From an uncultured Planctomycetia bacterium (GTDB lineage: Bacteria; Planctomycetota; Phycisphaerae; Phycisphaerales; SM1A02): a DNA stretch of 64,000 nt. Where the stretch lies: the NCBI GenBank assembly GCA_937871505.1, contig CALMPF010000028.1:31521-95520 (forward strand), written 5' to 3'. Under the pieces are notes generated by a model. That model was given only the letters and a program-made list of their open reading frames with translations. It was not told the origin of the DNA and ran no database searches. The position numbers and the translations under genes were made by a program. Below, piece by piece: positions 1 to 9,017 of this stretch. Each line of letters begins with the position of its first letter. Position 1 is the first letter of the stretch.

Positions 1-24
1 CTCTTCGCGACGCACCCCCCCACT

Positions 25-58
25 GAAAAGCGAATCGCCGCCCTGCTTGGGCGGCGAT
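25..58 (-). terminator. Rho-independent terminator of the EF-hand protein gene
   Basis: A perfect 10-bp stem (positions 34-43 with 49-58) has a 5-nt loop. On the minus strand it is followed by TCGCTTTTC, a short T-rich tail. It lies about 75 bases past the stop codon of the leftward gene that ends at 135. Confidence 0.6.
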
Positions 59-134
59 CCGATCGGTGACTCGCCTGACTTCGCGACGTTCATCCGCCCG
101 AGAGTTCGGGGGACCGTCGATCGGGCGGCGGCGC

Positions 135-1844
135 TCAGAGCTCGCGATCTCGGTTGCGGCGACCCTCGCCGCCTCCCCCGCCGTCGCCGCGACCTTCACC
201 TCCGCGACCGCCGCCCCACCATCCGCCGCCCCGCCCCTCGCGCATCATCCGTTCCGCCTCCGCCTGCTCTTCAGGATCGATGCGACCGTTGCGATTGGCG
301 TCGACGCGGTCGAGGATGCGCTGCCTCACTTCGCGCGGAAGCTCGTCGAGCACCGCCATCACGTCTCCGCGACCATCGCCGCGCCGAGCGCCGCCGCCGC
401 CGCCGCCCGGCATCGCGTCTCGCTGCTCGGGACTGAGGACCGCCAGGATCCGATCGGCGTGCAGGTCGACGAGTTCGCGCCGAAGGCGCATCGCATCGCG
501 GACCGGGTCCTCAGCCTGGCTTGGCCGGAAGTCGCCAGTCAGGAACCCCGCGAAACGCTCCGCCTGCCGCAGCTCGTCGATGGGCTCCTGTCGCTTGATC
601 ACCGCGGTCACCCGTTCGTCGGCACCGCGCAGCTCCGCCCGGTACGCGAGCTCGAGCGCATCGACGTGCGCCGACAGCTCCGGCGAGAGATCGAGGCTGC
701 GGACGTAGTCGAGCGCCGAGTCGACGCGCGTCGGTCGATAGACGCGCTCGAAGGCGTCGGCGAGGACAGCGCGGTTGAACCAATCCGAGAGCTCCGCAGG
801 CAGCGCCGCCGCGATCGCCACGCGACCCTCGTCATTGACGTCGCGGACGCGCGTCCTGAACTGGATCTGCCGGCGGACGATGTCGAGGCCCTGCCTGACG
901 TCGAGTTCCTGCACCGCGCGAAGAAGCCGCGGCTCGCTCTGGGCGAGGTAGTCGTTCCGCGCCCGGAGCGCCTCGTGGAGGCGAAGCTCGAAGGCATCGA
1001 GCGTCGGCTCGATGGCGGCGAACGTCTCGTCGTCGAGGTCGATCGTGTCGAGAATCGCCAGGATGTCCGTCGACTCCCCGGAGAGCCGCCCGCGGCCGAG
1101 CGACTTCTCGCGCAGCAGGAGCCTCTCGAAGCCCGGCCAGTCGGCCATCTGCTCGTCCGAGAGCTGCACGCGAAGCGACTCGATGAAGGCTTGCCGCAGG
1201 CGCTCGCGCTCGGCGCGCCATGCGTCGAGCGCCGTGATCATCTGACCCATGATCCGCCGCCCCTCAGCGTCCTCCCCGGACTCGATCCGCGCCACCCGGA
1301 TCTGCTCCATCGCGGCGGGCATGCGCTCCTCGAAGATCGCCCGAACCTCCTCGGGCGCGAGCTCGACTCCGCTGCGCTCGATCTGCTCCCGGATCTCCGC
1401 CTGCGTCCGCTCCATCGCCGCCCGCATCTGTTCGCGGATCTGCGGAGACATGAAGGTGCGCATCAGGGCCGGTCCGAGTTCCTGAAGCGACTCCGTCACG
1501 GGCTCGATGCCCGTTCGGAATGCCTCCTCATAGTCGCGGATGAGCAGGTCGACCACCGTGCTCTGAACCTGGTCGAGCGCGAGCGCGTCGCGGAAGAGCG
1601 CCAGATCGCGCGAGATGAACTCCGGCTGCATCACGTCGGTGAAGCCCGCCATCCCACGGAACATCCCGCCGCCTCGGCGCATCGCCGGACGATCTCCGTC
1701 GGGAGGGCCCCAGCCGCCGCGCCCTTCCGGTCCGCGCTGCCCGCCTGGCGGGGCGCCCTGACCGAGCACCGTCGCGGCGCATGAGAGACTGAGGACGAGG
1801 CTCGTGGCGGCGATGATCGGGCGTCGAACGTGGTTCATGGGCAT
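135..1844 (-). CDS. Secreted EF-hand protein with Gly-rich tail
   Basis: This is a 569-residue exported protein of unknown role. The start at 1844 (or the ATG two codons later at 1838) places a clear signal peptide first: MNHVRRP, a hydrophobic stretch, then a cleavage-like AATVLGQG. The middle is mostly charged helix, with an LALDQVQ segment that recalls LTxxQ/Spy-like periplasmic helices, but no named family is certain. At about residue 510-530 there is one EF-hand loop, DANRNGRIDPEE, which would bind calcium. A low-complexity tail rich in Gly, Arg and Trp follows. Open frame continues upstream of 1844, but that part is Arg/Pro-rich and lacks a signal peptide, so the internal start is preferred. 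A hairpin with a T-rich tail follows the gene. Lone EF-hands on secreted proteins are common in planctomycetes. Confidence 0.7.
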   Translation of the reverse strand: MPMNHVRRPIIAATSLVLSLSCAATVLGQGAPPGGQRGPEGRGGWGPPDGDRPAMRRGGGMFRGMAGFTDVMQPEFISRDLALFRDALALDQVQSTVVDLLIRDYEEAFRTGIEPVTESLQELGPALMRTFMSPQIREQMRAAMERTQAEIREQIERSGVELAPEEVRAIFEERMPAAMEQIRVARIESGEDAEGRRIMGQMITALDAWRAERERLRQAFIESLRVQLSDEQMADWPGFERLLLREKSLGRGRLSGESTDILAILDTIDLDDETFAAIEPTLDAFELRLHEALRARNDYLAQSEPRLLRAVQELDVRQGLDIVRRQIQFRTRVRDVNDEGRVAIAAALPAELSDWFNRAVLADAFERVYRPTRVDSALDYVRSLDLSPELSAHVDALELAYRAELRGADERVTAVIKRQEPIDELRQAERFAGFLTGDFRPSQAEDPVRDAMRLRRELVDLHADRILAVLSPEQRDAMPGGGGGGARRGDGRGDVMAVLDELPREVRQRILDRVDANRNGRIDPEEQAEAERMMREGRGGGWWGGGRGGEGRGDGGGGGEGRRNRDREL

Positions 1845-2237
1845 GCTCGCGGGGTCGCGGGGTCGCTGAGGCGGGTCGACGGTGACCCGGAGGTGTGAGG
1901 GCCGACGATTCTGACGGACGAGCGTACGACTCCACGGAGTCGCGGTTGAAGCTGGCTCTCGGGATCGGGTGCGGCTCGGTACCGGGCCGTCCGAGCGCGG
2001 CTCGGCTTCCCAGCGGGGGGCCTGCGACGAACGGCGAACCGCCTGCCGGTGCCCTCCCGCGCGTGGCAGTCGGTCCAGAGACACCCGCGTGTCCAGAATC
2101 GTTCCCGGCTGCGGGTTCGATTCAGCGGGTTTGGCCGGTCTGCCGGGCTCGCGACCCACTCCGCGCACGCCTGCGGAGCCGCCGCCGCGCGGTCCCGGCA
2201 CCCGTCCACCGCGGCAACCGCGGATGCATCCGGCCGG
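1845..2237. other. Intergenic region, no gene recognised
   Basis: This 393-bp gap lies between two leftward genes. Open frames here are only extensions or shadows of neighbours, with Arg/Pro/Ala-rich composition. No RNA gene, promoter of good quality or repeat was seen. Confidence 0.5.
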
Positions 2238-4259
2238 TCACCGCGGCAGTGCCCCTGCGCGCTCGAGCAGATGTGCCTGGATGATGCCATCCGGGACGCC
2301 CAGAACGGCGCGCCGGGGCCATCCGTCGCGGTCGACGACGACGACGGCAACCGCCGCCGGTGGCTCCGCCGGTACCGGAAGCACCATGATCGGCGCAGCG
2401 CGGCTGGGACTCTCGCGATAGGCAAGCCCGACCAGGCGTTCCCCCGGGCCCGCCGCGACGGCCGAGGCCAGTTCCGAAAGAGCTGCGATCGGGATCCGCC
2501 GCACGGCGGCGCGCCGAATCGCGGTCGGCTCGACGCCGAAGCTGATCGACGGCCCCTCGTGCTCCGATCCTTCGGGTGCCGCGGCGAGCCGCCGAACGTC
2601 GGTCGGCATGAGGAGCACGCCGGTCTGGATCGGCCAGCCGTCCATCACCGACCGCTCGACGCTGCGCGATCCCCTCTCGTCGTCGAGTGACCAGCGAAGC
2701 GTCCAGCGGTCCGCTCCGGGATCGAACTCAAGCTCGAGCGACTCGTTGAGATGCTGCGAGCGGAAGTCGATGGTCATCCGATCGGTGGCGCCATCGACCG
2801 ACTCGGCTCGTGAGAGCGCGGTTCGGCTCGACGAGGGCTCCCAGTCGTCCTGCTGAACCCGCGTCAAGATCCTCTCGCCGTCGAGCTCGACGATGCAGCG
2901 AACTGCCGCTCGCGGAAAGCCGTCCACGTCGATCTGCCACCGCGCCGCGAAGATCGTCGTCATCGCGCCGGGCTTCAGCGCCTCGAACCCGCCGAAAGGC
3001 CCGCTCTGCGCAGCGCGGAGACGTTCGAGCGTGCCTGCGGCGGCCAGCATCTCGCTCCGGTAGATCGGTCGTCCACGGAGCACGACCATCCGCGGGGACG
3101 CAAGCGCGGCGAGCCCCTCGCGCGGATCGGCATCGAGCAGGAGCAGATCCGCCGCCGCGCCGACCTCGATCCGACCGGCGCGCGCTCGACCGAGCGCCTC
3201 GGCGCTGCCGCGCGTCGCCGCCCGCAGGATCGCCGTCCGATCCCATCCGACCGCCTCAAGCGCGGCGAGCTCTTCGAGCAACGCCGTGCCGGGAGCCTGG
3301 AACGGAGTCAGCGCTCCGCTTCCGGGGAGTGCGTCGGCGGCGAGCGATCGCAGCCTTGCGGCGCGCTCGTCCTCGAGTCGCTGGAGTTCCGCCCGCCCGC
3401 GTTCGGTCGCCGTGAGCGCGAGCCATCGCTCCCGCCGCTGGGGATCGACCGCGGCCAGCGCGGCCGCACTCGTCGAAGCAGCAGCGTCCGATTCAACGCT
3501 CCATCGCGATCGAGCGATGCGGGTCGCCACGGGCAGCCGACGGTTCGAGGCCGTCGAGCCCGCGGGCGGCGCCGCGTCGCGGCCGACGAGCCCCGAGTCG
3601 CCGCGGAGCTGCGGCGCGATGATCGTCGGCAGCGAGGCCTGCTCGAACTTCTCGAGCAGTCGGAACGAACGCGCGAGGAGCGCATCCGGCATCGTCACGC
3701 TGGTGACGCCGGCGTAGACCATCATCCTGAGATCGGCGGCGTCGACATCCGCGATCGCGGCGTCATGGAGCCCAGGCATGAGCCATCGACCGTCCCCGCG
3801 CACGAGCGTGTCGCCCAACCGCCAGGGAGCCACGCTCGGCTCGACGATGCCGACGATCGTCCCGTCATCGACGATCACGGTCGCCCGCGGCGGATCCGGT
3901 GCATCGCGCATTCCGATGATCCGCACGTCGTCGAGGATCAGACGTCCTCGACTGCTCCGCTCCGCTGCGGGAGCGCGGGCCTCCGCCCACGCGCCATGAA
4001 CGGCGAGCGCGAACAGGAGCGCGGCGGTCACGCTCGCGCGGTGCGAGGCGCAGCCAGACTCGGTCCTCGACCGGCTTGCCGGCGCTTGAGCGGCGGTTCT
4101 GTCCCGACTCGCTCGGGCCTCGGCACGGCGCTCGGTCACGCCTCTCGAACATCGGTCCGAGCGCAGCGCGATGCTCGCCCCGTCCGCGCCGCTCGTCGCC
4201 GCAGGCTGACCGCTCGGAAGCCGCAGGCGCTGCACGGGGGGATGATCGGACATGGTCAT
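2238..4259 (-). CDS. Amidohydrolase-like exported protein, metal site lost
   Basis: The product is about 673 residues from the ATG at 4259; a second ATG lies two codons later. A hydrophobic segment (TAALLFALAVHGAWAEA) near residue 80 looks like a late signal or anchor, so the true start may be further in. The next part resembles the N-terminal beta-sandwich of amidohydrolases: VIVDDGTIVGI, then LMPGLHDAAIAD. In active members this last motif reads PGLHDxHxH, so the HxH metal ligands are missing here. A matching amidohydrolase C-terminal part is present (GRIEVGAAADLLLLDADP), but the His and Asp ligands expected between the two are not seen. A further C-terminal region of about 250 residues has no recognised family. 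It is probably a non-catalytic relative. It is transcribed divergently from scpB, with 43 bp between the starts. Confidence 0.6.
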   Translation of the reverse strand: MTMSDHPPVQRLRLPSGQPAATSGADGASIALRSDRCSRGVTERRAEARASRDRTAAQAPASRSRTESGCASHRASVTAALLFALAVHGAWAEARAPAAERSSRGRLILDDVRIIGMRDAPDPPRATVIVDDGTIVGIVEPSVAPWRLGDTLVRGDGRWLMPGLHDAAIADVDAADLRMMVYAGVTSVTMPDALLARSFRLLEKFEQASLPTIIAPQLRGDSGLVGRDAAPPAGSTASNRRLPVATRIARSRWSVESDAAASTSAAALAAVDPQRRERWLALTATERGRAELQRLEDERAARLRSLAADALPGSGALTPFQAPGTALLEELAALEAVGWDRTAILRAATRGSAEALGRARAGRIEVGAAADLLLLDADPREGLAALASPRMVVLRGRPIYRSEMLAAAGTLERLRAAQSGPFGGFEALKPGAMTTIFAARWQIDVDGFPRAAVRCIVELDGERILTRVQQDDWEPSSSRTALSRAESVDGATDRMTIDFRSQHLNESLELEFDPGADRWTLRWSLDDERGSRSVERSVMDGWPIQTGVLLMPTDVRRLAAAPEGSEHEGPSISFGVEPTAIRRAAVRRIPIAALSELASAVAAGPGERLVGLAYRESPSRAAPIMVLPVPAEPPAAVAVVVVDRDGWPRRAVLGVPDGIIQAHLLERAGALPR

Positions 4260-4290
4260 CAACGCGCCGCCAAGAGGCGTTCGGGCACGA

Positions 4291-4296
4291 TACGCT
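4291..4296 (+). promoter_or_regulatory. Putative -10 box of scpB (leaderless)
   Basis: TACGCT lies six bases before the ATG of scpB. No Shine-Dalgarno site is present. It is one of 13 TANNNT boxes at this spacing in the window. No clear -35 was seen. Confidence 0.45.
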
Positions 4297-4302
4297 GCGC
4301 CA

Positions 4303-5052
4303 ATGAGCACCGATCTCCGAGAGAACGCAGCGCACGGACGAGACGATCGCCCCGCACCGAGCGTGCCTCTCTCCGGCGAGCGGCTCGAAACTCGGCTCGA
4401 GGTCCTCCTGCTCGCAAGCGACCGTCCCCTCACGGAAGCGAAGATCGCAGCGCTGCTCGAGGTCGAGGAGGGCCCCCCCGGTCGAAAGGCCGTTGCCGAG
4501 GCGGTCACCTCGCTCAACCGAGAGTACGAGCAGACCAATCGCCCCTTCCGGGTCGAAGCGGTCGCGGGTGGCCATCGGATGCTGACGCTTCCGCGGTTCG
4601 CGCCCCTCGTCGAGAGGCTTCGCGGGGAACGGTCTCTTGCGCGGCTGTCGCAGGCGGCGCTCGAGACCCTCGCGATCGTCGCCTATCGACAGCCGATCCT
4701 TCGCGCCGAGCTGGAGGCCATACGCGGCGTCGCCTGCGGCGAGGTCCTCCGTGGGCTGCTCGAGCGCCGTCTGATCCGGATCACTGGGCGAGCGGAGATC
4801 ATCGGCCGCCCGATGCTCTACGGGACGACGCGCGAGTTCCTCCAGACATTTGGACTCTCGGCGCTCGACGACTTGCCGAGGGCCGCAGAGTTGAGACCGG
4901 CCGCGACTCGTCGGCCGAAGTCAAACGAGGGAGCAGACGGCTCCGTCGAAGCGAGCGTCCCGGCCACCGGCGCTGAGAGCGACTCAGCGGGCCAGCAGAG
5001 GCCGCGCAACGACTTCGCTACGGGCGAGCCAGAGCGATCTCCGAGCGCCTGA
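4303..5052 (+). CDS. scpB: Segregation and condensation protein B
   Basis: ScpB is the kleisin-binding accessory subunit of the SMC-ScpAB complex that condenses and segregates the chromosome. The 249-residue product has the two winged-helix domains of the family. The first starts at about residue 25 (RLEVLLLASDRPLTEAKI). The second has the conserved stretch AALETLAIVAYRQPILRAEL followed by EIIGRPMLYGTT. An acidic, low-complexity tail of about 60 residues follows and is longer than usual. The ATG at 4303 is chosen because ScpB similarity begins soon after it and a -10-like box sits six bases upstream. scpA, often the neighbour of scpB, is not in this window. Confidence 0.92.
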   Translation: MSTDLRENAAHGRDDRPAPSVPLSGERLETRLEVLLLASDRPLTEAKIAALLEVEEGPPGRKAVAEAVTSLNREYEQTNRPFRVEAVAGGHRMLTLPRFAPLVERLRGERSLARLSQAALETLAIVAYRQPILRAELEAIRGVACGEVLRGLLERRLIRITGRAEIIGRPMLYGTTREFLQTFGLSALDDLPRAAELRPAATRRPKSNEGADGSVEASVPATGAESDSAGQQRPRNDFATGEPERSPSA

Positions 5053-5180
5053 CGCTGGGTGGCGCGGGTGTGGCGGTCGATCCCCGACCGAGCTCGTCAC
5101 GGCGCGACGCCCAGCGGCCCAACGCCGTCCGCCCGGCGCCGCCACCGGGATACCGCGACGTTCACTCTGAGAGCGCAGAA

Positions 5181-5208
5181 CACAGCCGTCCCTTGCGGGA
5201 CGGCTGTG
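5181..5208. terminator. Perfect hairpin between scpB and PEP-CTERM gene 1
   Basis: CACAGCCGTCCC and its exact complement form a 12-bp stem with a TTGC loop. It lies between two convergent genes and can serve both. The minus-strand tail is TTCTGC, so there is only a weak T-run. Confidence 0.6.
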
Positions 5209-5248
5209 TGAGCTTCGAGAGATCGAAGGACGATCGAAGTTTCGAACG

Positions 5249-5971
5249 TCAGGCGCGGCGACGACGTCCACCGAAGACGCCGAACATGCCGAGGACCGCC
5301 AGACCAGCGGGAGCCGGGATCGCCTCGACGATGAAGACCGTCGAGAAGCTCGCCTGATCACCGGAGCTGAGCGTGAACCGGAGCCGGATTCCGATCGTGT
5401 CGTTCACGGCCGGACCAGCCATGCTCGGGATCGGCATGCCGAAGGCCTCGGGGAGGATCCCGATGCTGCCGAAGCCGGGGAGGCTCACAGCGAACGGATC
5501 GTTGAGGAGCGTCTGGACCTGGTTGCCGTCGATCAGCGCCGCCCAGACCGGGTCGCCGCCGAAGCTCGACAGCGTGCCACCGTCACCATCCGTCGTGAGG
5601 CCGCCAGCGACCGATCCGCCCATCAGCGACGACGGGAGGACAGCCGGGTTGACCGGGAGGGTGATGATGAGGTCGAAGCTGACGGTCGCAGCGCCGGTGT
5701 TGACGAACACCAAGCCGCCGTTGATGAACGGGTCAGCCTTGGCGCTGATGTCCCAACCGAACGAGTAACCGATGTCGAAGAGGGTGTCGGCGTAGTTGAA
5801 CACGCCACCACCGACATCGACGCCGGTCGGGTTGAAGATGAACGGGGGGCCGCCGTCGACCGACAGCGAGAACGAAAGGCCGTTTCCAGCCTGGGCAGCA
5901 GCCGCGCCGAGCGCGACCGTAGCGATCGCGACAGCACCGAAACGAGTAGCAGAACGAAGCATAGAGCTCAT
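5249..5971 (-). CDS. PEP-CTERM-like exported protein 1
   Basis: The product is 240 residues. It begins with a signal peptide (MSSMLRSATRFGAVAIATVA then AAAAQA) and has a beta-rich, Gly/Asp-rich middle. It ends in a sorting-type tail, IPAPAGLAVLGMFGVFGG followed by RRRRA: a proline-containing motif, a membrane segment and basic residues. Such tails direct processing by exosortase or a related peptidase. The start at 5971 is fixed by a strong site, AGGAGGGA, seven bases upstream. A TTGCAC-16-TATATT promoter and a 12-bp hairpin terminator frame the gene, so it forms its own transcript. It is a paralog of the gene at 6913-7659; shared segments include LLNDPF, the stretch around PIPS, and the FTL..GD.ASF...F.VE block. 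The function is unknown; a surface or matrix role is likely. Confidence 0.82.
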   Translation of the reverse strand: MSSMLRSATRFGAVAIATVALGAAAAQAGNGLSFSLSVDGGPPFIFNPTGVDVGGGVFNYADTLFDIGYSFGWDISAKADPFINGGLVFVNTGAATVSFDLIITLPVNPAVLPSSLMGGSVAGGLTTDGDGGTLSSFGGDPVWAALIDGNQVQTLLNDPFAVSLPGFGSIGILPEAFGMPIPSMAGPAVNDTIGIRLRFTLSSGDQASFSTVFIVEAIPAPAGLAVLGMFGVFGGRRRRA

Positions 5972-5976
5972 GGGTT

Positions 5977-5984
5977 TCCCTCCT
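5977..5984 (-). promoter_or_regulatory. Strong Shine-Dalgarno site of PEP-CTERM gene 1
   Basis: AGGAGGGA on the minus strand lies seven bases before the ATG at 5971 and decides that start over the ATG further upstream. Such sites are rare in this window. Confidence 0.75.
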
Positions 5985-6063
5985 AGGATCTCTCGGAACT
6001 CTCTCAATCCCGAGCAAGCAATTCACTCGAAGCGCCGAACGGGCGCGGGATAGACCGTTGACG

Positions 6064-6091
6064 AATATACCACCTCATCCGCCCAGTGCAA
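6064..6091 (-). promoter_or_regulatory. Sigma-70-like promoter of PEP-CTERM gene 1
   Basis: On the minus strand TTGCAC (6091-6086) is followed 16 bases later by TATATT (6069-6064). The surroundings are notably AT-richer than the rest of the window. The implied 5' leader is about 85-90 nt. The related gene at 6913 has a similar promoter, and both share CACTTGC around the -35. Confidence 0.6.
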
Positions 6092-6834
6092 GTGGCTTCG
6101 GGGTGTTTCTGAGCACAAAGTTGGCCTGATGGGGGCCGACCCAGCGCACGCTTCCGGACGACGGGGAGACGGAACTGTCGACGCTCGAGGCCCCGCATCC
6201 CTTCCAGACGGACGGGTATCCGTGCTCCATCGCCCGGCGGCTTCTGGCGAGGTCGATCGAACTGGCGATCTCGGGATTGGGCGCTCGCCGCCCCTTTCTG
6301 CCCCCCAGCTCGTGTACGCTGAAGGACGCTCGAAGCGGCGATCCAGGGACTGCGATCGCCCTGCCCTCAGTCCGGCGGTTCAGAGTCCCCCGCGCGGGGC
6401 TATAGACGGCCGGATCACGTCACATCGCCGCCTGAGATCTCCACGTGGGTCGACCACGCGATGACGCCGAGGGGCCGTTGCAAGGCGGCCTGGCGTGACT
6501 CGATCACCTTGGGAAACGATGGGAGTGCTTCGAAAGCCCTTCGGAGGGGGATCGAACCGTGCCCGTCTGAGCCTGAGCTTGTGTGAACCCCCAGTGCCCG
6601 AAGTCATCGGGTCCGCCGCATGGTTCGCGACTCTCGCCACGACGAGTCCGCTGCGGCGAAGTCGCACCATCAACCGCCTGATTCACGCCGACAGCCCGGG
6701 CGCAGCGAGCCAACGCTGGGTACGCGGACCTTGGCGGGCTGGGAAGGGGATCGCGATCGGCGCAGTGGGACACTCAGCCCGCAGCCTGAGAGTCAGTCGT
6801 TGAGCGATCGTCACCCAGACTTTTGTCAATGACA
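6092..6834. other. Intergenic region between the two PEP-CTERM-like genes
   Basis: This is about 740 bp with no gene I can support. Short open frames of 60-110 codons occur on both strands but overlap one another, lack ribosome sites and show no recognisable family. A GGTTCGATCC string on the minus strand near 6550 resembles a tRNA T-loop, but no paired stem or acceptor arm fits. The region could hold decayed sequence or an unrecognised RNA. Confidence 0.45.
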
Positions 6835-6863
6835 CAGGGACTGCACCAGAGGTGCAGTCCCTG
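6835..6863 (-). terminator. Perfect hairpin after PEP-CTERM gene 2
   Basis: CAGGGACTGCACC and its exact complement form a 13-bp stem with an AGA/TCT loop, 50 bases past the stop codon at 6913. No T-run follows, so it may act as a terminator or as a 3' stabilising structure. Confidence 0.55.
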
Positions 6864-6912
6864 AGGATCTACGAAGGAGCCTCGATGGAGGAGTTCCGAG
6901 CTGTTCGGTCGA

Positions 6913-7659
6913 TCAGCTCCGACGGCGACGGCTGCCAGCCATGCCCGCGAACGCGAGCAGGGCGAGACTCGCCGGACCGGGGATGCAGCCCTCGACCACG
7001 AAGATCGAGGTGAACGAAGCCGAGTCGCCCGCGGTGAGCGTGAACGTCAGCGTGATGCCGAAGTTCGTGGTCGCCTGCGTCGGAACGAAGAGGCTGGGGA
7101 TCGGGGCGCCGAAGGTCGCCGGACCGACACCTGCCGACAGGTAGTTGCCAGCAGAGACGCTGAAGGGATCGTTCAGGAGCGTCCCGACGACGTTGTTGTC
7201 GACGAACGCCGAGTAGAGCGACCCACCGACCGGAGAGGTGAGCGTAGCTCCGTCGCCGTTGCCGTCGGTGATGCTGCCGACGACCGAGCCACCGATGCAG
7301 ATGAACGGGAAGTTCGTCGTGTCAATCGGCGACTGAACGGTGATCGTGAACGTCTGGGTCATCATCGACGTGTTCGTCACCGCGAGGTTCGCGACGATGA
7401 ACGGGTCGGGGTTGACCAGCATGCTCCAGCCGAGGCCCCAGTTGCCAGCCGAGCTGTTGTTGCCGGCGAAGCCGAACGTGCTGTAGCCCGACTGCCAAGT
7501 CGAGCCGTAGTTCGCGGGGTTGAAGGTGGTCGTGCCGCCGAGCGTCGACGAGATCGTCATCGTCACGTTCGGCACAACCGTGGTATCCGCAGACGCGAGC
7601 GAGACCATGCTCGTGGCAATCGCAATCGCGGAAAGACTGAGAAGCTTCTTTGAAATCAT
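6913..7659 (-). CDS. PEP-CTERM-like exported protein 2
   Basis: The product is 248 residues. It starts with a signal peptide (MISKKLLSLSAIAIATSMVS, ending ASA), has a Thr/Ser/Asn-rich beta-type body, and ends in CIPGPASLALLAFAGMAG followed by RRRRS. This tail matches the sorting signal of its paralog at 5249-5971. The bodies align at TLLNDPFSVS, GAPIPS and LTFTLTAGDSASFTSIFVVE. The start at 7659 is supported by purine-rich AAGGAGG and GAGG sites 8-14 bases upstream. It has its own promoter and a following hairpin. The tandem arrangement suggests a gene duplication followed by divergence. Its partner and substrate cannot be told from the sequence. No exosortase gene is in the window. Confidence 0.82.
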   Translation of the reverse strand: MISKKLLSLSAIAIATSMVSLASADTTVVPNVTMTISSTLGGTTTFNPANYGSTWQSGYSTFGFAGNNSSAGNWGLGWSMLVNPDPFIVANLAVTNTSMMTQTFTITVQSPIDTTNFPFICIGGSVVGSITDGNGDGATLTSPVGGSLYSAFVDNNVVGTLLNDPFSVSAGNYLSAGVGPATFGAPIPSLFVPTQATTNFGITLTFTLTAGDSASFTSIFVVEGCIPGPASLALLAFAGMAGSRRRRS

Positions 7660-7764
7660 GGACAAACCTCTTCCTCCTTGAGGCCACACTTCCCGGTGGG
7701 GAAGCGACTTCGGACCACATCGACGCCCGTCAGGTCAGGCGCCGACTCACTCCAATATGGGGGC

Positions 7765-7793
7765 AATCTACCCCGAGATCGATGGGATGGCAA
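7765..7793 (-). promoter_or_regulatory. Sigma-70-like promoter of PEP-CTERM gene 2
   Basis: On the minus strand TTGCCA (7793-7788) is followed 17 bases later by TAGATT (7770-7765). The leader to the ATG at 7659 is about 100 nt. CACTTGC at the -35 is shared with the promoter of the paralog. Confidence 0.55.
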
Positions 7794-7850
7794 GTGCTTT
7801 GTCGGCTTTGGGACAACTTTTTCGTGCGCTCCCTAACGAAAGAACGGGTT

Positions 7851-9017
7851 TCATGCCGCGGGACCTTCTGGCGACCACGCCTCGGGCGTCAGCCGCTCGA
7901 CGACCGAGAGTCTACCTGATCGAGGCGCGTCGATCGAGCACATGGGTGAGATCACCGCTCGATCCGCTCGATCGGACCGGATGGCACCTCCGGCCCGCCC
8001 AGTCGGGGGCCGCTCCGGGGCTCCCGCGACGGCCGAATCCAGGGTTATCCTCATTTCATCCACGGTGCATGCCAGCCGAATCGCCTCTTTCAGCGGCTTG
8101 ACGGCCCCCATCGACTTCCCGTACCAACTGATCCGCTGGCGCAGGCAACGGACCGCCTGCTGCTCTCCCGCATGGACGACCAGCAGGTCCAGATGCCGGC
8201 GAATCACCCTCAGTTTCTCGGCCAGGGTGGGTTCGGCTGGGGGCCGCTCCCTTCGAAGGACTGCGGCGACCTCCCGGAAGATCCAGGGCGCCCGCAGGGC
8301 CCCCCTTCCAATCATCACGCCGCGACAGCCGGAGCACCGCATCAGGCGCACCGCATCCTCCGCCGATGCGACGTCCCCGTTTCCGATGACCGGAATCTGG
8401 TGGACGGCGGCCACGACATCGCCGATGGCCTCCCAGTTCGCCCGGCCAGCGAAGCGCTGGGCCGTCGTCCTTCCGTGCACTGTCACTGCGGCGATACCGC
8501 TGCGTTCCAGGGCCGCCGCGAGCTGCGGAGCCACGATCGACCGATCGTCCCAGCCGAGCCTGAGCTTCGCCGTGACCGGAACGCGTCCGGCGGAGGCTCG
8601 TCGCACCGCCGCCACGACGCGCTCCGCGAGCCGAATCGTCGACGGCGGATCGCAGAGCAGCAGCGATCCGCCGTTGCGCTTCGCGACCTTGTCGACCGGA
8701 CAGCCCATGTTGATGTCCACCACGGCTGCTCCGTGGTCGACGGCCCATGCCCCGGCCTCGGGCAGCGGGTCGCTCGAGTTCCCATAGAGCTGGATGCAGA
8801 GCGGCTGGTCAGCCGGGAGCGTGCGGGCGAGGTCCAGCGTCCGAGGCGTCTCTCGTAGAACGGCGTGGCAGTTCAGCAGGTCCGTACTGGCCATCCCGAC
8901 ACCGCCGAGCTCGCGGCAGAGCAGACGGAACGCGAGGTCGCAGTGCCCGGCGATCGGCGCGAGCAGAACCGGCGTCGCGAGGGCGACGGGTCCGATGTTG
9001 AGCGGAGAGAGAGTCAA
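7851..9017 (-). CDS. tRNA-dihydrouridine synthase (DusB-like)
   Basis: Dus enzymes use FMN and NADPH to reduce uridines in the D-loop of tRNA. The product shows the family signatures in order: [20 protein letters not shown] near the N-terminus, QLYGN, then [20 protein letters not shown] with the catalytic Cys, then [20 protein letters not shown], and IGNGDV with MIGRGAL for phosphate binding of FMN. About 40 residues past the helical tRNA-binding domain appear to be a disordered tail. No ATG lies close before the conserved start; I place it at a TTG (9017) giving [10 protein letters not shown]. The only in-frame ATG is 231 bp upstream at 9248 and would add an Arg-rich stretch unlike the family. 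The start is therefore uncertain, while the family assignment is firm. Confidence 0.88.
   Translation of the reverse strand: MTLSPLNIGPVALATPVLLAPIAGHCDLAFRLLCRELGGVGMASTDLLNCHAVLRETPRTLDLARTLPADQPLCIQLYGNSSDPLPEAGAWAVDHGAAVVDINMGCPVDKVAKRNGGSLLLCDPPSTIRLAERVVAAVRRASAGRVPVTAKLRLGWDDRSIVAPQLAAALERSGIAAVTVHGRTTAQRFAGRANWEAIGDVVAAVHQIPVIGNGDVASAEDAVRLMRCSGCRGVMIGRGALRAPWIFREVAAVLRRERPPAEPTLAEKLRVIRRHLDLLVVHAGEQQAVRCLRQRISWYGKSMGAVKPLKEAIRLACTVDEMRITLDSAVAGAPERPPTGRAGGAIRSDRADRAVISPMCSIDAPRSGRLSVVERLTPEAWSPEGPAA

Noticed and set aside
2238..4259. ACMSD, the missing amidohydrolase-type decarboxylase of the kynurenine route
   Set aside because: The protein lacks the metal ligands, carries an export signal and has the architecture of imidazolonepropionase-like amidohydrolases, not of ACMSD.
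6540..6620. tRNA gene on the minus strand (GGTTCGATCC T-loop-like string)
   Set aside because: The T-stem does not pair, and no anticodon arm or acceptor stem can be drawn around it.
6600..6830. IS30-like transposase remnant (a WEGD string near 6740)
   Set aside because: Only four residues match, the frame shifts at once and the HTH spacing is wrong. This is too weak to call.
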